From an uncultured Prevotella sp. (GTDB lineage Bacteria; Bacteroidota; Bacteroidia; Bacteroidales; Bacteroidaceae), in contig UQTI01000022.1 of assembly GCA_900543975.1 (NCBI GenBank), positions 1-39,279 of the forward strand: DNA of 39,279 bases, written 5' to 3'. The translations under genes were made by a program, and so were the position numbers. How positions within the stretch are numbered: position 1 is the first letter of the stretch; every line of letters starts with the position of its first letter. Under the pieces are notes generated by a model. It did no database searches. It saw only the letters and a list, made by a program, of their open reading frames with translations, and was not told the origin of the DNA. This document shows positions 1 through 8,015 of this stretch, piece by piece.

Positions 1-74
1 TACAATTGGAAATGTTGCAGTTTTTATCCGAATAATTTTGATGCGTCTGCCCTGAAATGAACCTCATTGTCATC

Positions 75-158
75 GTACCCCGACCGAGGTACATGCGTAC
101 CCCGACCGAGGTACATGTGTACCCCGACCGAGGTACATGCGTACCCCGACCGAGGTAC
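75..158. repeat. 22-bp tandem array of palindromic units (4 copies)
   Basis: Four copies of an 18-bp unit GTACCCCGACCGAGGTAC begin at 75, 97, 119 and 141, separated by 4 bases (atgc or atgt), giving an exact 22-bp period. Each unit starts with GTACC and ends with GGTAC, so it is an imperfect palindrome. It lies just downstream of the minus-strand polysaccharide-deacetylase stop codon. Its role is unknown; a terminator-like or protein-binding role is only a guess. The rest of 1-178 holds no gene I can support. Confidence 0.9.
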
Positions 159-178
159 GATGACTTAAAGATACGTTT

Positions 179-1291
179 TCACTCTTCATTCTTCATTTCC
201 AGAAGATTTTTTTTCAAAGGAACGAACTTATATCCCTTGTGTTTCAGAGTCTTGATCATCTGCGGCAGACGCTTATAGAACTTGTCGGTGCGTTGTGGCG
301 ACGTGCCGAAATGGACCATGAGCAGATGGCCGTTGAGAGAGTGGTCACGCTCATAAGCCATGAGGCGCTTCATGATGGTGTCGCTTGAGCGATAGTTCTT
401 CATGTCGGGAGTGGTGTAGTCGGCGTTCGTGCCTGTGCCCGGTGTGAAATTGATGATTTGCAGTCCCATCTGCTTCGCCCATGAGCACACTGTAGAGTTG
501 TAATACTCATAAGGAGGTATGAAGAACGGCGCTTTGTCCTTGGTAATGCCAAACTGAGCCAGCGTGGCGTAGCTCTTCATCATGTCGTCAACAAACTGTT
601 GCTTGGTGACGAGCAGCGAGTCGCGGTTGTCCCATGTGGCATAGAGCAGATGTCCATAGCTGTGACTGCCAACATAATGGCCGTCAGCCACAAGACGACG
701 CACCACGTCGGCATGCAGCTCAAAGAAACGTCCTGTGAAGAAGAAGGCACCCTTGATGTCGTTCTTCTTCAGCGTGGCAATGATGTCGTCGGCACCGTCG
801 GCCCACTCGTCAGCTGTGAACACCAGCGATATGTTCTTCTTTGAAGGGTCACTCTTTATTATTCCACCCTCCTGTTCATACACGTTCTTGTCTTCAGCCA
901 AGCCCGTCTGCTCCCGTCCCTCAGCCTCGTATGTAGAGAACGGGAAGGTGAGCGCCGCCGTGCCGTCCATGGTCGGCTCGTTGGTGCTGTAGTCGCTCCT
1001 GTTGTCAGGCTCACGCCCCGTAGCGAACTGAAGATTGTAGCGTAGACCGGTCCGTCGACCAGACCGCCGGTCGTCGTGCCTTTGTTCAGGTACACATAGC
1101 CCGAGTGGGGTTGAGTGGGGTAGGTGCCGCCCATAGGCAGCTCCACGATCATGCTTGTGCCCCACGGGTTGCAGCCGAGGAGCCAGTCGCGCAACGCGCC
1201 TTCCATCTCCTCGTATGTGCGGTCGCCCGTGAGCTGTCTGTAGAGGATACACTGTGTGAGCATGGCTGTCGTCAGGTTGTTTGAGCACCAC
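179..1291 (-). CDS. Polysaccharide deacetylase (CE4-like) domain, 3' part of a frameshifted GH9-deacetylase gene
   Basis: The open frame covers 370 codons, but only the part after about position 1000 looks like real protein. It begins in-frame with the lost GH9 C-terminus (motif DYSTNEPTMDGTAAL at about residues 100-115) and continues through a linker into a carbohydrate esterase 4/NodB-like domain. Visible motifs are FTADEWADG (in place of the usual TFDDGP metal site), SHSYGH (the HxxxH-type metal pair), PPYEYY and LLMVHFG. Such enzymes remove N- or O-acetyl groups from polysaccharides using a divalent metal. The first 100 residues are an out-of-frame reading of GH9 and are not believable protein. 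In an undamaged relative I expect one polypeptide of about 850 residues. It could be translated separately only from an internal start such as the ATG at 970. The substrate is unknown. Confidence 0.72.
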   Translation of the reverse strand: MVLKQPDDSHAHTVYPLQTAHGRPHIRGDGRRVARLAPRLQPVGHKHDRGAAYGRHLPHSTPLGLCVPEQRHDDRRSGRRTGLRYNLQFATGREPDNRSDYSTNEPTMDGTAALTFPFSTYEAEGREQTGLAEDKNVYEQEGGIIKSDPSKKNISLVFTADEWADGADDIIATLKKNDIKGAFFFTGRFFELHADVVRRLVADGHYVGSHSYGHLLYATWDNRDSLLVTKQQFVDDMMKSYATLAQFGITKDKAPFFIPPYEYYNSTVCSWAKQMGLQIINFTPGTGTNADYTTPDMKNYRSSDTIMKRLMAYERDHSLNGHLLMVHFGTSPQRTDKFYKRLPQMIKTLKHKGYKFVPLKKNLLEMKNEE

Positions 1292-2646
1292 ACGCCCGGC
1301 ACGCCCCAGAGGAACGGGTGGTTACGTCCGCGCTCGTAAGTGCGTTCTATGCCTGTGCGCAGGTTACGCACAAACTCGTCCTTCAGCCGCTTGTTGTCGG
1401 TGAGCTTGGCCACCTGATAGTGGCCCATGTTCATGAACGGATACCATTGATAATGGCGTGCGCTGTCGGCACCCATCCATGGTGTGAACGGCTCCCGTCG
1501 ACCATACTCTACAGCCTGTGAGAGATAGCTCTTGTCGCCGGTCTGGCGATACAGTTCCATGGCCCCCAGCTCCATGTCGTCCACCCAGTTGTCCTCCTCA
1601 TAGATGTAAGGCGACACCACCGACACCGTCTGTGCGTTGCCGGGCTTGTCCACGCCCACCTGATAGGCACCCTTCGCTTTGGCCCCGATTTTTGCTGCAA
1701 ACTCGGGGTAGAAGGGCTTGAGAATTTGTGAGCCGAGCGCGAAGTCGCTCGCAAACTTGCCCGCTGTGCTTGCTGCTCCCATCGTGGCGTTCATGTATTT
1801 GCCGCGTTGTTGAGGCTTGCCGTCAACAAAATAGACCGGTCGGTCAGCGTTCTTGCCCCATCCATAGTCGGCAGGGTCATAGTTGGGCAGCTTCATGGCC
1901 ACATGGTCACGGTCGTCAGCAATCTGGTTATACAGCTCACCCTTCTCAGGGTTCATGCGGTCGAGCCATTGCAGTCCCCAGTAGATCTCGTCCACGATGT
2001 CAGGAATGTCGTTGCTGCCCGGTGTACCGTCAGCCTTATACTGGTCAGCAAAGGCTGAGGGGTTCTGCATGTAGGCAAACATCATCTGGTAGATGGCGTT
2101 TGCCGACGTGGTGGTATATTGCAGCAGGTCGGCGGCGTCGTGCCATCCTCCCCTCACGTCGAGGTGCTGTCCTTCCTTTGTTGGGTGGTTCTTTATTATG
2201 CCGTCCTTCTGGTGACAAAAGTCTTTTATGTATGGGTTCCATCCGCACCGCTGCTGTCGCATGTAGCGCAGGGTGAAATCGGCGGTGCCGTGATAGACCT
2301 GTCCGTTTATCGGGAACACGTCGGATCGGCAGTTGCCTACCTTAATATAATAGGTGCCTTGCAGGTCGAGCGTGCTGAAGCACAGACGAAACGTGGCCTT
2401 CATGTTGCCGAGCGGTCCCGTGGCTCTGACGTTGTCAGAAGCGAGCACCACCTTGTCGGTGAAAGCATCTCTTATCTCGAACGTCTTCACCTCGGGCGTG
2501 TCCTCACACATCATCACAGCCACCTTCGTGGCTTTCGGCAGGTAGCCCAGCTGGTTTATGCGTATCCACTCGCCAGCCTGAGCGTCGGCCACGGCAGAGA
2601 GAGCAATGGCCAGCGTGGCCACTGCGTGTTTGAGCTTGTTTGTCAT
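859..2646 (-). CDS. Glycoside hydrolase family 9 (cellulase/beta-glucanase type), C-terminus frameshifted
   Basis: The protein has an N-terminal signal peptide (about residues 1-24, ending ADAQA), then a CelD_N-type immunoglobulin-like domain starting IRINQLGYLP, then an (alpha/alpha)6 GH9 catalytic domain. The GGWHDAADLLQY motif carries the paired aspartates of the inverting mechanism, and NPWGTSMI and GGLVDGPVY are typical late GH9 motifs. GH9 enzymes cut beta-1,4-glucan and related linkages; here the enzyme would be periplasmic or exported. From about residue 547 (near position 1000) the frame is wrong. The segment holding the general-acid glutamate (NEP motif) lies in another frame and continues into a deacetylase domain. 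Relatives have a short stretch ending YHDD between these motifs, and it is missing here. As read, the product should be inactive. It lies 63 bp after the nitroreductase, so co-transcription is plausible. Confidence 0.85.
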   Translation of the reverse strand: MTNKLKHAVATLAIALSAVADAQAGEWIRINQLGYLPKATKVAVMMCEDTPEVKTFEIRDAFTDKVVLASDNVRATGPLGNMKATFRLCFSTLDLQGTYYIKVGNCRSDVFPINGQVYHGTADFTLRYMRQQRCGWNPYIKDFCHQKDGIIKNHPTKEGQHLDVRGGWHDAADLLQYTTTSANAIYQMMFAYMQNPSAFADQYKADGTPGSNDIPDIVDEIYWGLQWLDRMNPEKGELYNQIADDRDHVAMKLPNYDPADYGWGKNADRPVYFVDGKPQQRGKYMNATMGAASTAGKFASDFALGSQILKPFYPEFAAKIGAKAKGAYQVGVDKPGNAQTVSVVSPYIYEEDNWVDDMELGAMELYRQTGDKSYLSQAVEYGRREPFTPWMGADSARHYQWYPFMNMGHYQVAKLTDNKRLKDEFVRNLRTGIERTYERGRNHPFLWGVPGVWCSNNLTTAMLTQCILYRQLTGDRTYEEMEGALRDWLLGCNPWGTSMIVELPMGGTYPTQPHSGYVYLNKGTTTGGLVDGPVYATIFSSLRGVSLTTGATTAPTSRPWTARRRSPSRSLHTRLRDGSRRAWLKTRTCMNRRVE

Positions 2647-2709
2647 AACGGTCTTGTCGTATTGTTAGGAAAATAGAATGTTTAGGAGAATAGATTTTTT
2701 CGTGGTGTT

Positions 2710-3234
2710 TTATCTCACCCACACGGTGTAATCGGCTTTTCGTGGCTTTGCCTGTGCCGGCTCGTTAAGCGCATAGCCGAGCGCCACATGGCCAATGCCT
2801 TCATAATCGCCTGTGATGCCCCATTGTGCGAGGAGCTGCTTGCCCTCTTCCGAAGCGAACACCTCGCGTGCGCGGTGTATCCAGCAGCTGCCCAGTCCCA
2901 CGGCATGAGCGGCGTTCATGAGGTTGCCCATCACGAGGCTGCCGTCATAAAGATATGTGGGACGGCTGCGGTCGGCAAGCACGAGCAAGATCACGGGTGC
3001 GCCGTAGAAGGGGTCAGATGTTACGCCCATGACCTCGGCGTTAAGCTGTGACAGACGGTCGCGTACCGCCTTGTTGGTTATCACCACGATGCGTGGCGAC
3101 TGCATTCCTCTGCCTGTCGGCGCATACTCGCCAGCTTTCACCACCTCACTTATAAGTTGGTCTGTAGGCATGCGTGACGGGTCAAACGCCCTCACGCTGC
3201 GGCGTGTCTCAAGCACGTTAAGAGTTTCGTTCAT
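2710..3234 (-). CDS. Nitroreductase family protein
   Basis: This 174-residue protein belongs to the FMN-dependent nitroreductase fold. The N-terminal RRSVRAFDPSRMPTDQL motif (about residues 11-27) is the classical FMN phosphate-binding start, and APTGRGMQSPRIVVI matches the second conserved block. GLGSCWIHRAREVF and HVALGYAL correspond to the C-terminal blocks. Members use NAD(P)H and FMN to reduce nitro-aromatics, quinones or unknown natural substrates in the cytoplasm. The length is typical of short Bacteroidales homologues. It sits upstream of the GH9 gene on the same strand with a 63-bp gap. The physiological substrate cannot be read from the sequence. Confidence 0.9.
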   Translation of the reverse strand: MNETLNVLETRRSVRAFDPSRMPTDQLISEVVKAGEYAPTGRGMQSPRIVVITNKAVRDRLSQLNAEVMGVTSDPFYGAPVILLVLADRSRPTYLYDGSLVMGNLMNAAHAVGLGSCWIHRAREVFASEEGKQLLAQWGITGDYEGIGHVALGYALNEPAQAKPRKADYTVWVR

Positions 3235-3299
3235 ATTGTTTGCTTTTTTTGTTTATCTCTCGCGAAATTACAAATAAATCTGTAATTCGGCAAGAAAAT

Positions 3300-3331
3300 C
3301 TTGCCAGAATGCTTTATTCTGTGTATCTTTG
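3300..3331 (+). promoter_or_regulatory. Bacteroidetes-type promoter of the B12 operon
   Basis: A TTG at 3301-3303 is followed 20 nt later by TATCTTTG at 3324-3331, matching the Bacteroidetes primary sigma pattern (TTTG, 19-21 nt, TAnnTTTG). Transcription would start just before the cobalamin riboswitch, which fits a riboswitch-controlled operon. Confidence 0.65.
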
Positions 3332-3335
3332 CAAA

Positions 3336-3540
3336 AGCATTTGGTTCTCCACGCATCGTTGTGGTGCGGTGGAGCTAAGATGGGAATGCAGTGAGAGTCT
3401 GCAACTATACCCGTAGCTGTGTGTCCTTTGTATGAGGATAACCGACAGTGTCACTGGACGCAAGACCGTTTCAGACAGGTCTTGCTGCATGTCTGGGAAG
3501 ACCGTGTTATCTTAAGGACGAAGTCAGAAGACCTGCCACT
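3336..3540 (+). promoter_or_regulatory. Cobalamin (adenosylcobalamin-class) riboswitch
   Basis: The aptamer landmarks occur in order: an initial stem closed by CTCCAC/GGTGGAG (3347-3376), GGGAATGCAGTGAGA, GCAACTATACCCGTAGCTGT, a TGTCACTG element at about 3449-3457, GGGAAGAC (3495-3502), and the closing block CGAAGTCAGAAGACCTGCC (about 3519-3537), the B12-box region. Such elements bind B12 and switch off expression of uptake genes when the vitamin is plentiful. It ends about 57 nt before the btuB start. A small hairpin (GTGTC/GGACAC, about 3560-3578) between aptamer and start codon could be the translational switch. In this phylum control is usually at translation; the mechanism here is inferred. 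Confidence 0.93.
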
Positions 3541-3594
3541 GCTGTAACGACAACCATGGTGTCTGCGGGATTACGGACACAGAAATCATAAGAC

Positions 3595-5502
3595 ATGACA
3601 TTATTGAAAAGAATCTGCCTGATGACGTGCCTTGTCATCAACCTGCTTGTATGTGCCGTGACGGCCAATGCACAGATCATGCGACAGCATGCCGACTCTA
3701 CATACCACATCAAAGAGGTGGTGGTGAAGGGCAAGCGTGAGACCACGCCGCAACAGGTCATCTCACGGGCACAGATAGAAGCGCTGCCGTCAAGCTCGGT
3801 GGCTGACGCTTTGAAATATCTTGCTGGTGTGCAGATAAAAGACTATGGCGGACTGGGCGGTCAGAAGACCATAAACGTCAGGTCGCTCGGCTCGCAGCAT
3901 GTGGGCGTATATCTCGATGGCGTGCGCATAACCAATGCGCAGAACGGCACCGTGGATCTCGGCAAGTATTCGTTGACAACCCTGGAGAGCGTGTCGCTCT
4001 TCAACGCCAACAAGACGGAGATGCTCATGACGGCCACCGAATATGCTTCGGCATCGACGGTGTATCTGCGCACGCACAGGCCCGACTCTACGTCGCTCAC
4101 CGCCTCTTACCAGAACGGGTCGTTCGGCACGCACAAGTTGGCGGCAACATGCAGCTACAAAGACTGGGGCTTTATTGACGCCGCCTACACACGCACCAAG
4201 GGCAACTACCCCTTCTCCTACCACACGCAATATGAGGACACGACAGGCACGCGGCGCAACTCGGACATAACGATGTTCCGCATCGAAGGTTGTGCCTTCT
4301 GGAAGGGCTTGCAGTGGCATACCTATTATTTCAACTCTGTGCGCGGACTGCCGGGCGGAATAGTGCGGCGCCTGTCTGACACCTACACCGATGTGGGACG
4401 TGAGTGGGACCGCAACTTCTTCTCACAGCTCACCTACCGCGAAGAGTTTGGACGTCTCGGCTTGAGAGGCATCGTGAAATATGCCAACGACTACCTCCAC
4501 TATCGCTCCGATTATCCTGAAAACATATCGGTGCACAGCAACAACAGGTATCACCAACAAGACGTTTATGGTGCAGCGGCGGCCTCTTTGCGCCTGGGAC
4601 GCTTCGGGCTGTCGGCATCGACAGACCTCAGATGGTCGGATCTGACAACCGATGTGAAGAATTTTCATTATGTCTACCGCATGGACAGCAAGACATCACT
4701 GTCGGCGTTTTACAGCCATAACGGACTGAACGTCAACCTCAGCGGCCTCTACACCCACGTCAGCGACCACACCTATGGCACGACGAAGCCCCTGAGCAAG
4801 ATGACATGGAACGCCTTGGCTTCTTACACTACTGGTCCCTGGACGCTGCGCACGTTCTATAAGAGCGTGTTTCGCGCACCGACGCTTAACGACCTCTACT
4901 ACACGTTGGTGGGAAACCGTAACCTGAAGCCAGAGTATACGAAGCAGTTTGATGTGGGCGTGGTCTACAAGACCAACTGTCTCGACCTGCAAGCCGACTT
5001 CTATTATAACCATGTGGAGGACCGCATAGTGTGTCTGCCGCTGAAGGGGTCGTACCAATGGACCATGCTCAATTATGGCTACACGCGCTGCATGGGTGTG
5101 GACGTGACGATGAACGCCCACTATAAGGCCCACTCGCTCCTGCTTACAGGCACGTTCCAAGACGACCGCAACAGGACGAACCCGAAGGAGGATGCTTATA
5201 ACGACTACATTGCCTATAGTCCGAAATGGTCCTTCACCGCTGTCTATTCGTTCCTCTACAAGGGCTGGACAGCTTCGTTGAGCCACATGTTTGTGGACAA
5301 GCGCTACTGGACGGCAGAGAACGCCATCGATGACCCGCTGAAGGCATACAACTGTACCGACGTGAAGGTGGGTTACAACTTTCTTCGCCATTACACCGTT
5401 GAGGCCGAGTGTCAAGACCTCTTCGACGTGAGATATGAGATGATTCAGCGATGGCCCATGCCAGGCAGACGATTTGCGGTGACGTTTAAATATAAAATGT
5501 AG
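3595..5502 (+). CDS. btuB: TonB-dependent vitamin B12 receptor, BtuB type
   Basis: This 635-residue outer-membrane receptor has a signal peptide (about residues 1-26, ending TANA), a TonB-box-like segment IKEVVVKGKR, a plug domain (about 45-150; includes VADALKYLAGVQIKDYGG and INVRSLGSQHVGVYLDGVRI), and a 22-strand-type barrel to the C-terminus. Receptors of this class move cobalamin across the outer membrane using TonB-ExbBD energy. The B12 assignment rests on the cobalamin riboswitch directly upstream and the BtuG-like lipoprotein downstream, since the receptor fold alone does not define the substrate. The final residue is Met rather than the usual aromatic residue. The start at 3595 gives a proper signal peptide (MTLLKRICLMTCLVINLLVC). 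Confidence 0.9.
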   Translation: MTLLKRICLMTCLVINLLVCAVTANAQIMRQHADSTYHIKEVVVKGKRETTPQQVISRAQIEALPSSSVADALKYLAGVQIKDYGGLGGQKTINVRSLGSQHVGVYLDGVRITNAQNGTVDLGKYSLTTLESVSLFNANKTEMLMTATEYASASTVYLRTHRPDSTSLTASYQNGSFGTHKLAATCSYKDWGFIDAAYTRTKGNYPFSYHTQYEDTTGTRRNSDITMFRIEGCAFWKGLQWHTYYFNSVRGLPGGIVRRLSDTYTDVGREWDRNFFSQLTYREEFGRLGLRGIVKYANDYLHYRSDYPENISVHSNNRYHQQDVYGAAAASLRLGRFGLSASTDLRWSDLTTDVKNFHYVYRMDSKTSLSAFYSHNGLNVNLSGLYTHVSDHTYGTTKPLSKMTWNALASYTTGPWTLRTFYKSVFRAPTLNDLYYTLVGNRNLKPEYTKQFDVGVVYKTNCLDLQADFYYNHVEDRIVCLPLKGSYQWTMLNYGYTRCMGVDVTMNAHYKAHSLLLTGTFQDDRNRTNPKEDAYNDYIAYSPKWSFTAVYSFLYKGWTASLSHMFVDKRYWTAENAIDDPLKAYNCTDVKVGYNFLRHYTVEAECQDLFDVRYEMIQRWPMPGRRFAVTFKYKM

Positions 5503-5548
5503 CAACTCTCGAAAAACAGAGGAGAGAAAACCCAAGAAGGGATAACAG

Positions 5549-5628
5549 ATTTTTAAAGCGGAGAAAACAGATTTTCAAAGCATAGATAATGTTTTTCAAA
5601 GCATAGATAATGTTTTTCAAAGCAGGGA
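5549..5628. repeat. Degenerate 21-22 bp tandem array between btuB and btuG
   Basis: About four imperfect units share the core TTTTCAAAGCATAGATAATG or TTTTTAAAGC. The two central units are identical with a 21-bp period; the outer ones are about 22 bp and diverged. The array fills most of the 155-bp gap before the btuG start. It could be slippage-derived filler or affect leader mRNA; the sequence does not decide. Confidence 0.75.
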
Positions 5629-5657
5629 CAGCAAACAATAAAAGCAGAGATAACGAT

Positions 5658-6818
5658 ATGATAAAAAAGCTCTTATATATTATTATGGTGGTGCTGCTCG
5701 CCTCATGTGGCAGCGACGACCCAAGCCCTTCACCTGGAGGAAAGCCTGACGAGCCGGGAGGAGAGACGAAGCCAACATTGCTTGGTGAGAACCTCATTGT
5801 CTGTAATGAGGGCAACTGGCAGTCGGACAACGGACAGCTGTCGTTCTATGACGGCACAACGGGCGTGATGACCAACAAATGGTTCCGCAAGGTGAACGGC
5901 TCAAAGATTGGTGACACGCCAAACGACATCTTGCATGTCAACGACACGCTGATAGCCATCACCGTCAACTGGTCCAACATCATACAGTATATCCACCCCG
6001 ACGGCACGGCTTGCGGAGCAACGGAGAACGTGCCCAACAACCGCCGCATGTGTAGCGACGGGAGGTATCTCTATGTCACGTCTTACGCCCACAAGTGTGG
6101 CTCGCAGACCTTCACCCGTGGCTATGTGGCGAAGATAGACCTCAAGACCAAGGATGTGGTGGCCACCTGTGAGGTGGGGTGGGAGCCTGAAGGCATACGT
6201 CTCTACAAAGGGGTGCTCTATATTGCCAACACGGGCGGCTACTCGTTCAGCGAGACCACCCACGACCATGAGACCACCGTGTCGCTCGTTGACAGCGAGA
6301 CGATGACACTCATCCGCAACATCGACACGGGCTGCATAAACCTCTATGGTGAGATATCGCAGGCGGGCAGGTATCTGTGCATCAACTCGTGTGGCGACTA
6401 TTATGACGTGAAGCCACGCATGCTGATCTTCGATTGCGAGACCAACACGTTCAACGTGCTCGATTTCCCCTGCACCTACAACACCACCGATGGCGAGCTG
6501 TTCTATGTGGTGGGATCGGAATATTCTTATTACACCAACGAGTATAAGTATTATCAGCGAACCATCAACCCAGCAACGATGGAGGTGAAGGAGGGTGTGG
6601 TCAACGATGTCGTGACAAAGAAGCTGAGCGAGCTGACATCGCCCTACGAGATCTACATCTCGCCTTACACACATAACATCTATTTCACCGACGCAGGAAG
6701 CTATGCCTCTGCCGGCTATCTTTATGGCTACACCATGAAGGGTGAACAGCTGTTCAAGCCGCAGAAGGTGTATATCAACCCCGCGCACATCTTGGCTCTG
6801 CCTGTGTATGGGAAATAA
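5658..6818 (+). CDS. btuG: BtuG-like surface beta-propeller lipoprotein (YncE family), B12 capture
   Basis: The start at 5658 gives a clean lipoprotein signal, MIKKLLYIIMVVLLASC, with lipobox LASC at residues 14-17 followed by an acidic/Pro/Gly linker (GSDDPSPSP). An earlier in-frame ATG at 5610 would put a hydrophilic stretch before the signal and is disfavoured. The rest (about residues 40-386) reads as a YncE-like seven-bladed propeller with repeated blade edges such as GRYLYVTSYAH and KGVLYIANTGG. In Bacteroides, BtuG binds cobalamin very tightly on the cell surface and sits on top of BtuB as a lid. Here it directly follows btuB under the same riboswitch, which supports that role. Binding itself is inferred. 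Confidence 0.85.
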   Translation: MIKKLLYIIMVVLLASCGSDDPSPSPGGKPDEPGGETKPTLLGENLIVCNEGNWQSDNGQLSFYDGTTGVMTNKWFRKVNGSKIGDTPNDILHVNDTLIAITVNWSNIIQYIHPDGTACGATENVPNNRRMCSDGRYLYVTSYAHKCGSQTFTRGYVAKIDLKTKDVVATCEVGWEPEGIRLYKGVLYIANTGGYSFSETTHDHETTVSLVDSETMTLIRNIDTGCINLYGEISQAGRYLCINSCGDYYDVKPRMLIFDCETNTFNVLDFPCTYNTTDGELFYVVGSEYSYYTNEYKYYQRTINPATMEVKEGVVNDVVTKKLSELTSPYEIYISPYTHNIYFTDAGSYASAGYLYGYTMKGEQLFKPQKVYINPAHILALPVYGK

Positions 6819-6843
6819 AGAAAAGGAAGAAAACAAAAAAGTT

Positions 6844-7950
6844 ATGATAAAAAATATTCTTACATCAATGTTTTTAGCCACGGCGATGGGTGTGTCGGCA
6901 CAGACACAACAGGTCACCGTGGTGGAGCTGCATCCCGCCCCGGGACAGTTTGTCAACACGCTCCCTGCTGCCACAGCCGAGACAACACATGAGGAGGTGT
7001 GTGAGGCGGCTACGGAGAGTCTGGCTGACGAGGAGCTGATTCACCTCGGAACCTACGGAGGCTACATCACCGTTCAGTTTGACCACCCCGTGCAGAACAA
7101 GAAAGGGTCCGACTTCCGCATCCTCGGCAACGGGTTCTATGCTGCCTCCGACCCTGTCTACGGCAGCGAGACCATAGGCGGCAGCTTCGAACCGGGCATT
7201 GTGTATGTGGGCGTGGGCGATGACGTGAACACATGCAAGTGGTATGAGTTGGCGGGTTCCGAATATTACACCTCTGAGATTCACGACTTCTCCATAACCT
7301 ACCACAAACCCACGGCAGAGAGCGGTGACCATAAGCTGCCGTTCTCCACCTTCGACAACTACATCAAGTGGGAGGCGACATGGACAGCGAAGGATGGCAC
7401 GAAGCGCGACTCGACAGGCTATCACATGAAAAACTCGTTTCATAAGCAGACCTACTGGCCGCTGTGGGAGGAGGGTGAGACGCTGACGTTCAAGGGTGGC
7501 AAGCTCCCAAACAACGCCATTGACCAGTCGGGCAAAGGTTCCTACTGGGTGCTCTACCGCTATGCCAAGGATTCTTATGGCTATGCCGACGCCTCGCTGA
7601 ACAAAGACCAATATTCGACGTTCGACATCGACTGGGCTGTAGATGAACAAGGCAACCATGTGGACCTCGCGGAGATCAACTACATAAAGGTGGTGACGGG
7701 CATCTTCCAATATTGTGGCTGGCTGGGTGAGACCTCAACAGAGGTTGCTGGCTTCGTTGACCTGCACCTTGTGCCGGGTTATGACGATGACCCGATAATC
7801 ATTCCTGTGAAGCAGCGTCCCACAGGTGTCGCTTCCGTGCGTGCTGACGGCAAGGACGATGTGCGCTATTATGACCTCACTGGCCGTAGGGTGGTGAACC
7901 CCACGCGTGGCATCTACATAAGCAACGGAAAGAAGATAATGATAAAATAG
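6844..7950 (+). CDS. Secreted B12-operon accessory protein with short C-terminal tail
   Basis: The start at 6844 gives a type I signal peptide (MIKNILTSMFLATAMGVSAQ). Mature sequence begins VVELHPAPGQFVNTLPAAT, followed by LGTYGGYITVQFDHPVQNK, FRILGNGFYAA, GSFEPGIVYVGVGDD and WYELAGSEYY. I recognise this block pattern from Bacteroidales cell-surface proteins that recur beside BtuB/YncE genes, but I cannot name a proven function. There is no lipobox. The C-terminus YYDLTGRRVVNPTRGIYI...KKIMIK is a short tail resembling Por/T9SS sorting signals. It lies 25 bp after btuG, so it is almost certainly in the riboswitch operon. It may bind B12 or help present it; a relation to BtuH-type binders is possible but not shown. 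Confidence 0.75.
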   Translation: MIKNILTSMFLATAMGVSAQTQQVTVVELHPAPGQFVNTLPAATAETTHEEVCEAATESLADEELIHLGTYGGYITVQFDHPVQNKKGSDFRILGNGFYAASDPVYGSETIGGSFEPGIVYVGVGDDVNTCKWYELAGSEYYTSEIHDFSITYHKPTAESGDHKLPFSTFDNYIKWEATWTAKDGTKRDSTGYHMKNSFHKQTYWPLWEEGETLTFKGGKLPNNAIDQSGKGSYWVLYRYAKDSYGYADASLNKDQYSTFDIDWAVDEQGNHVDLAEINYIKVVTGIFQYCGWLGETSTEVAGFVDLHLVPGYDDDPIIIPVKQRPTGVASVRADGKDDVRYYDLTGRRVVNPTRGIYISNGKKIMIK

Positions 7951-8015
7951 AAAAAAGTCGTTATCGGTTTTTTAGACAAGAAAACGTATTACATTAAAAC
8001 ATTAAAATTATTTTT

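Noticed and set aside
75..158. CRISPR array
   Set aside because: Repeats of 18 bp with 4-base constant spacers and no cas genes; it is a plain tandem repeat.
57..278. 73-codon plus-strand ORF across the first repeat array
   Set aside because: It simply translates the GTACCCCGACCGAGG repeat into RGT/PRPR-like repeats and then runs antisense into the deacetylase domain.
4696..5535. 279-codon minus-strand ORF opposite btuB
   Set aside because: It is antisense to the clear receptor barrel; no domain pattern or start context.
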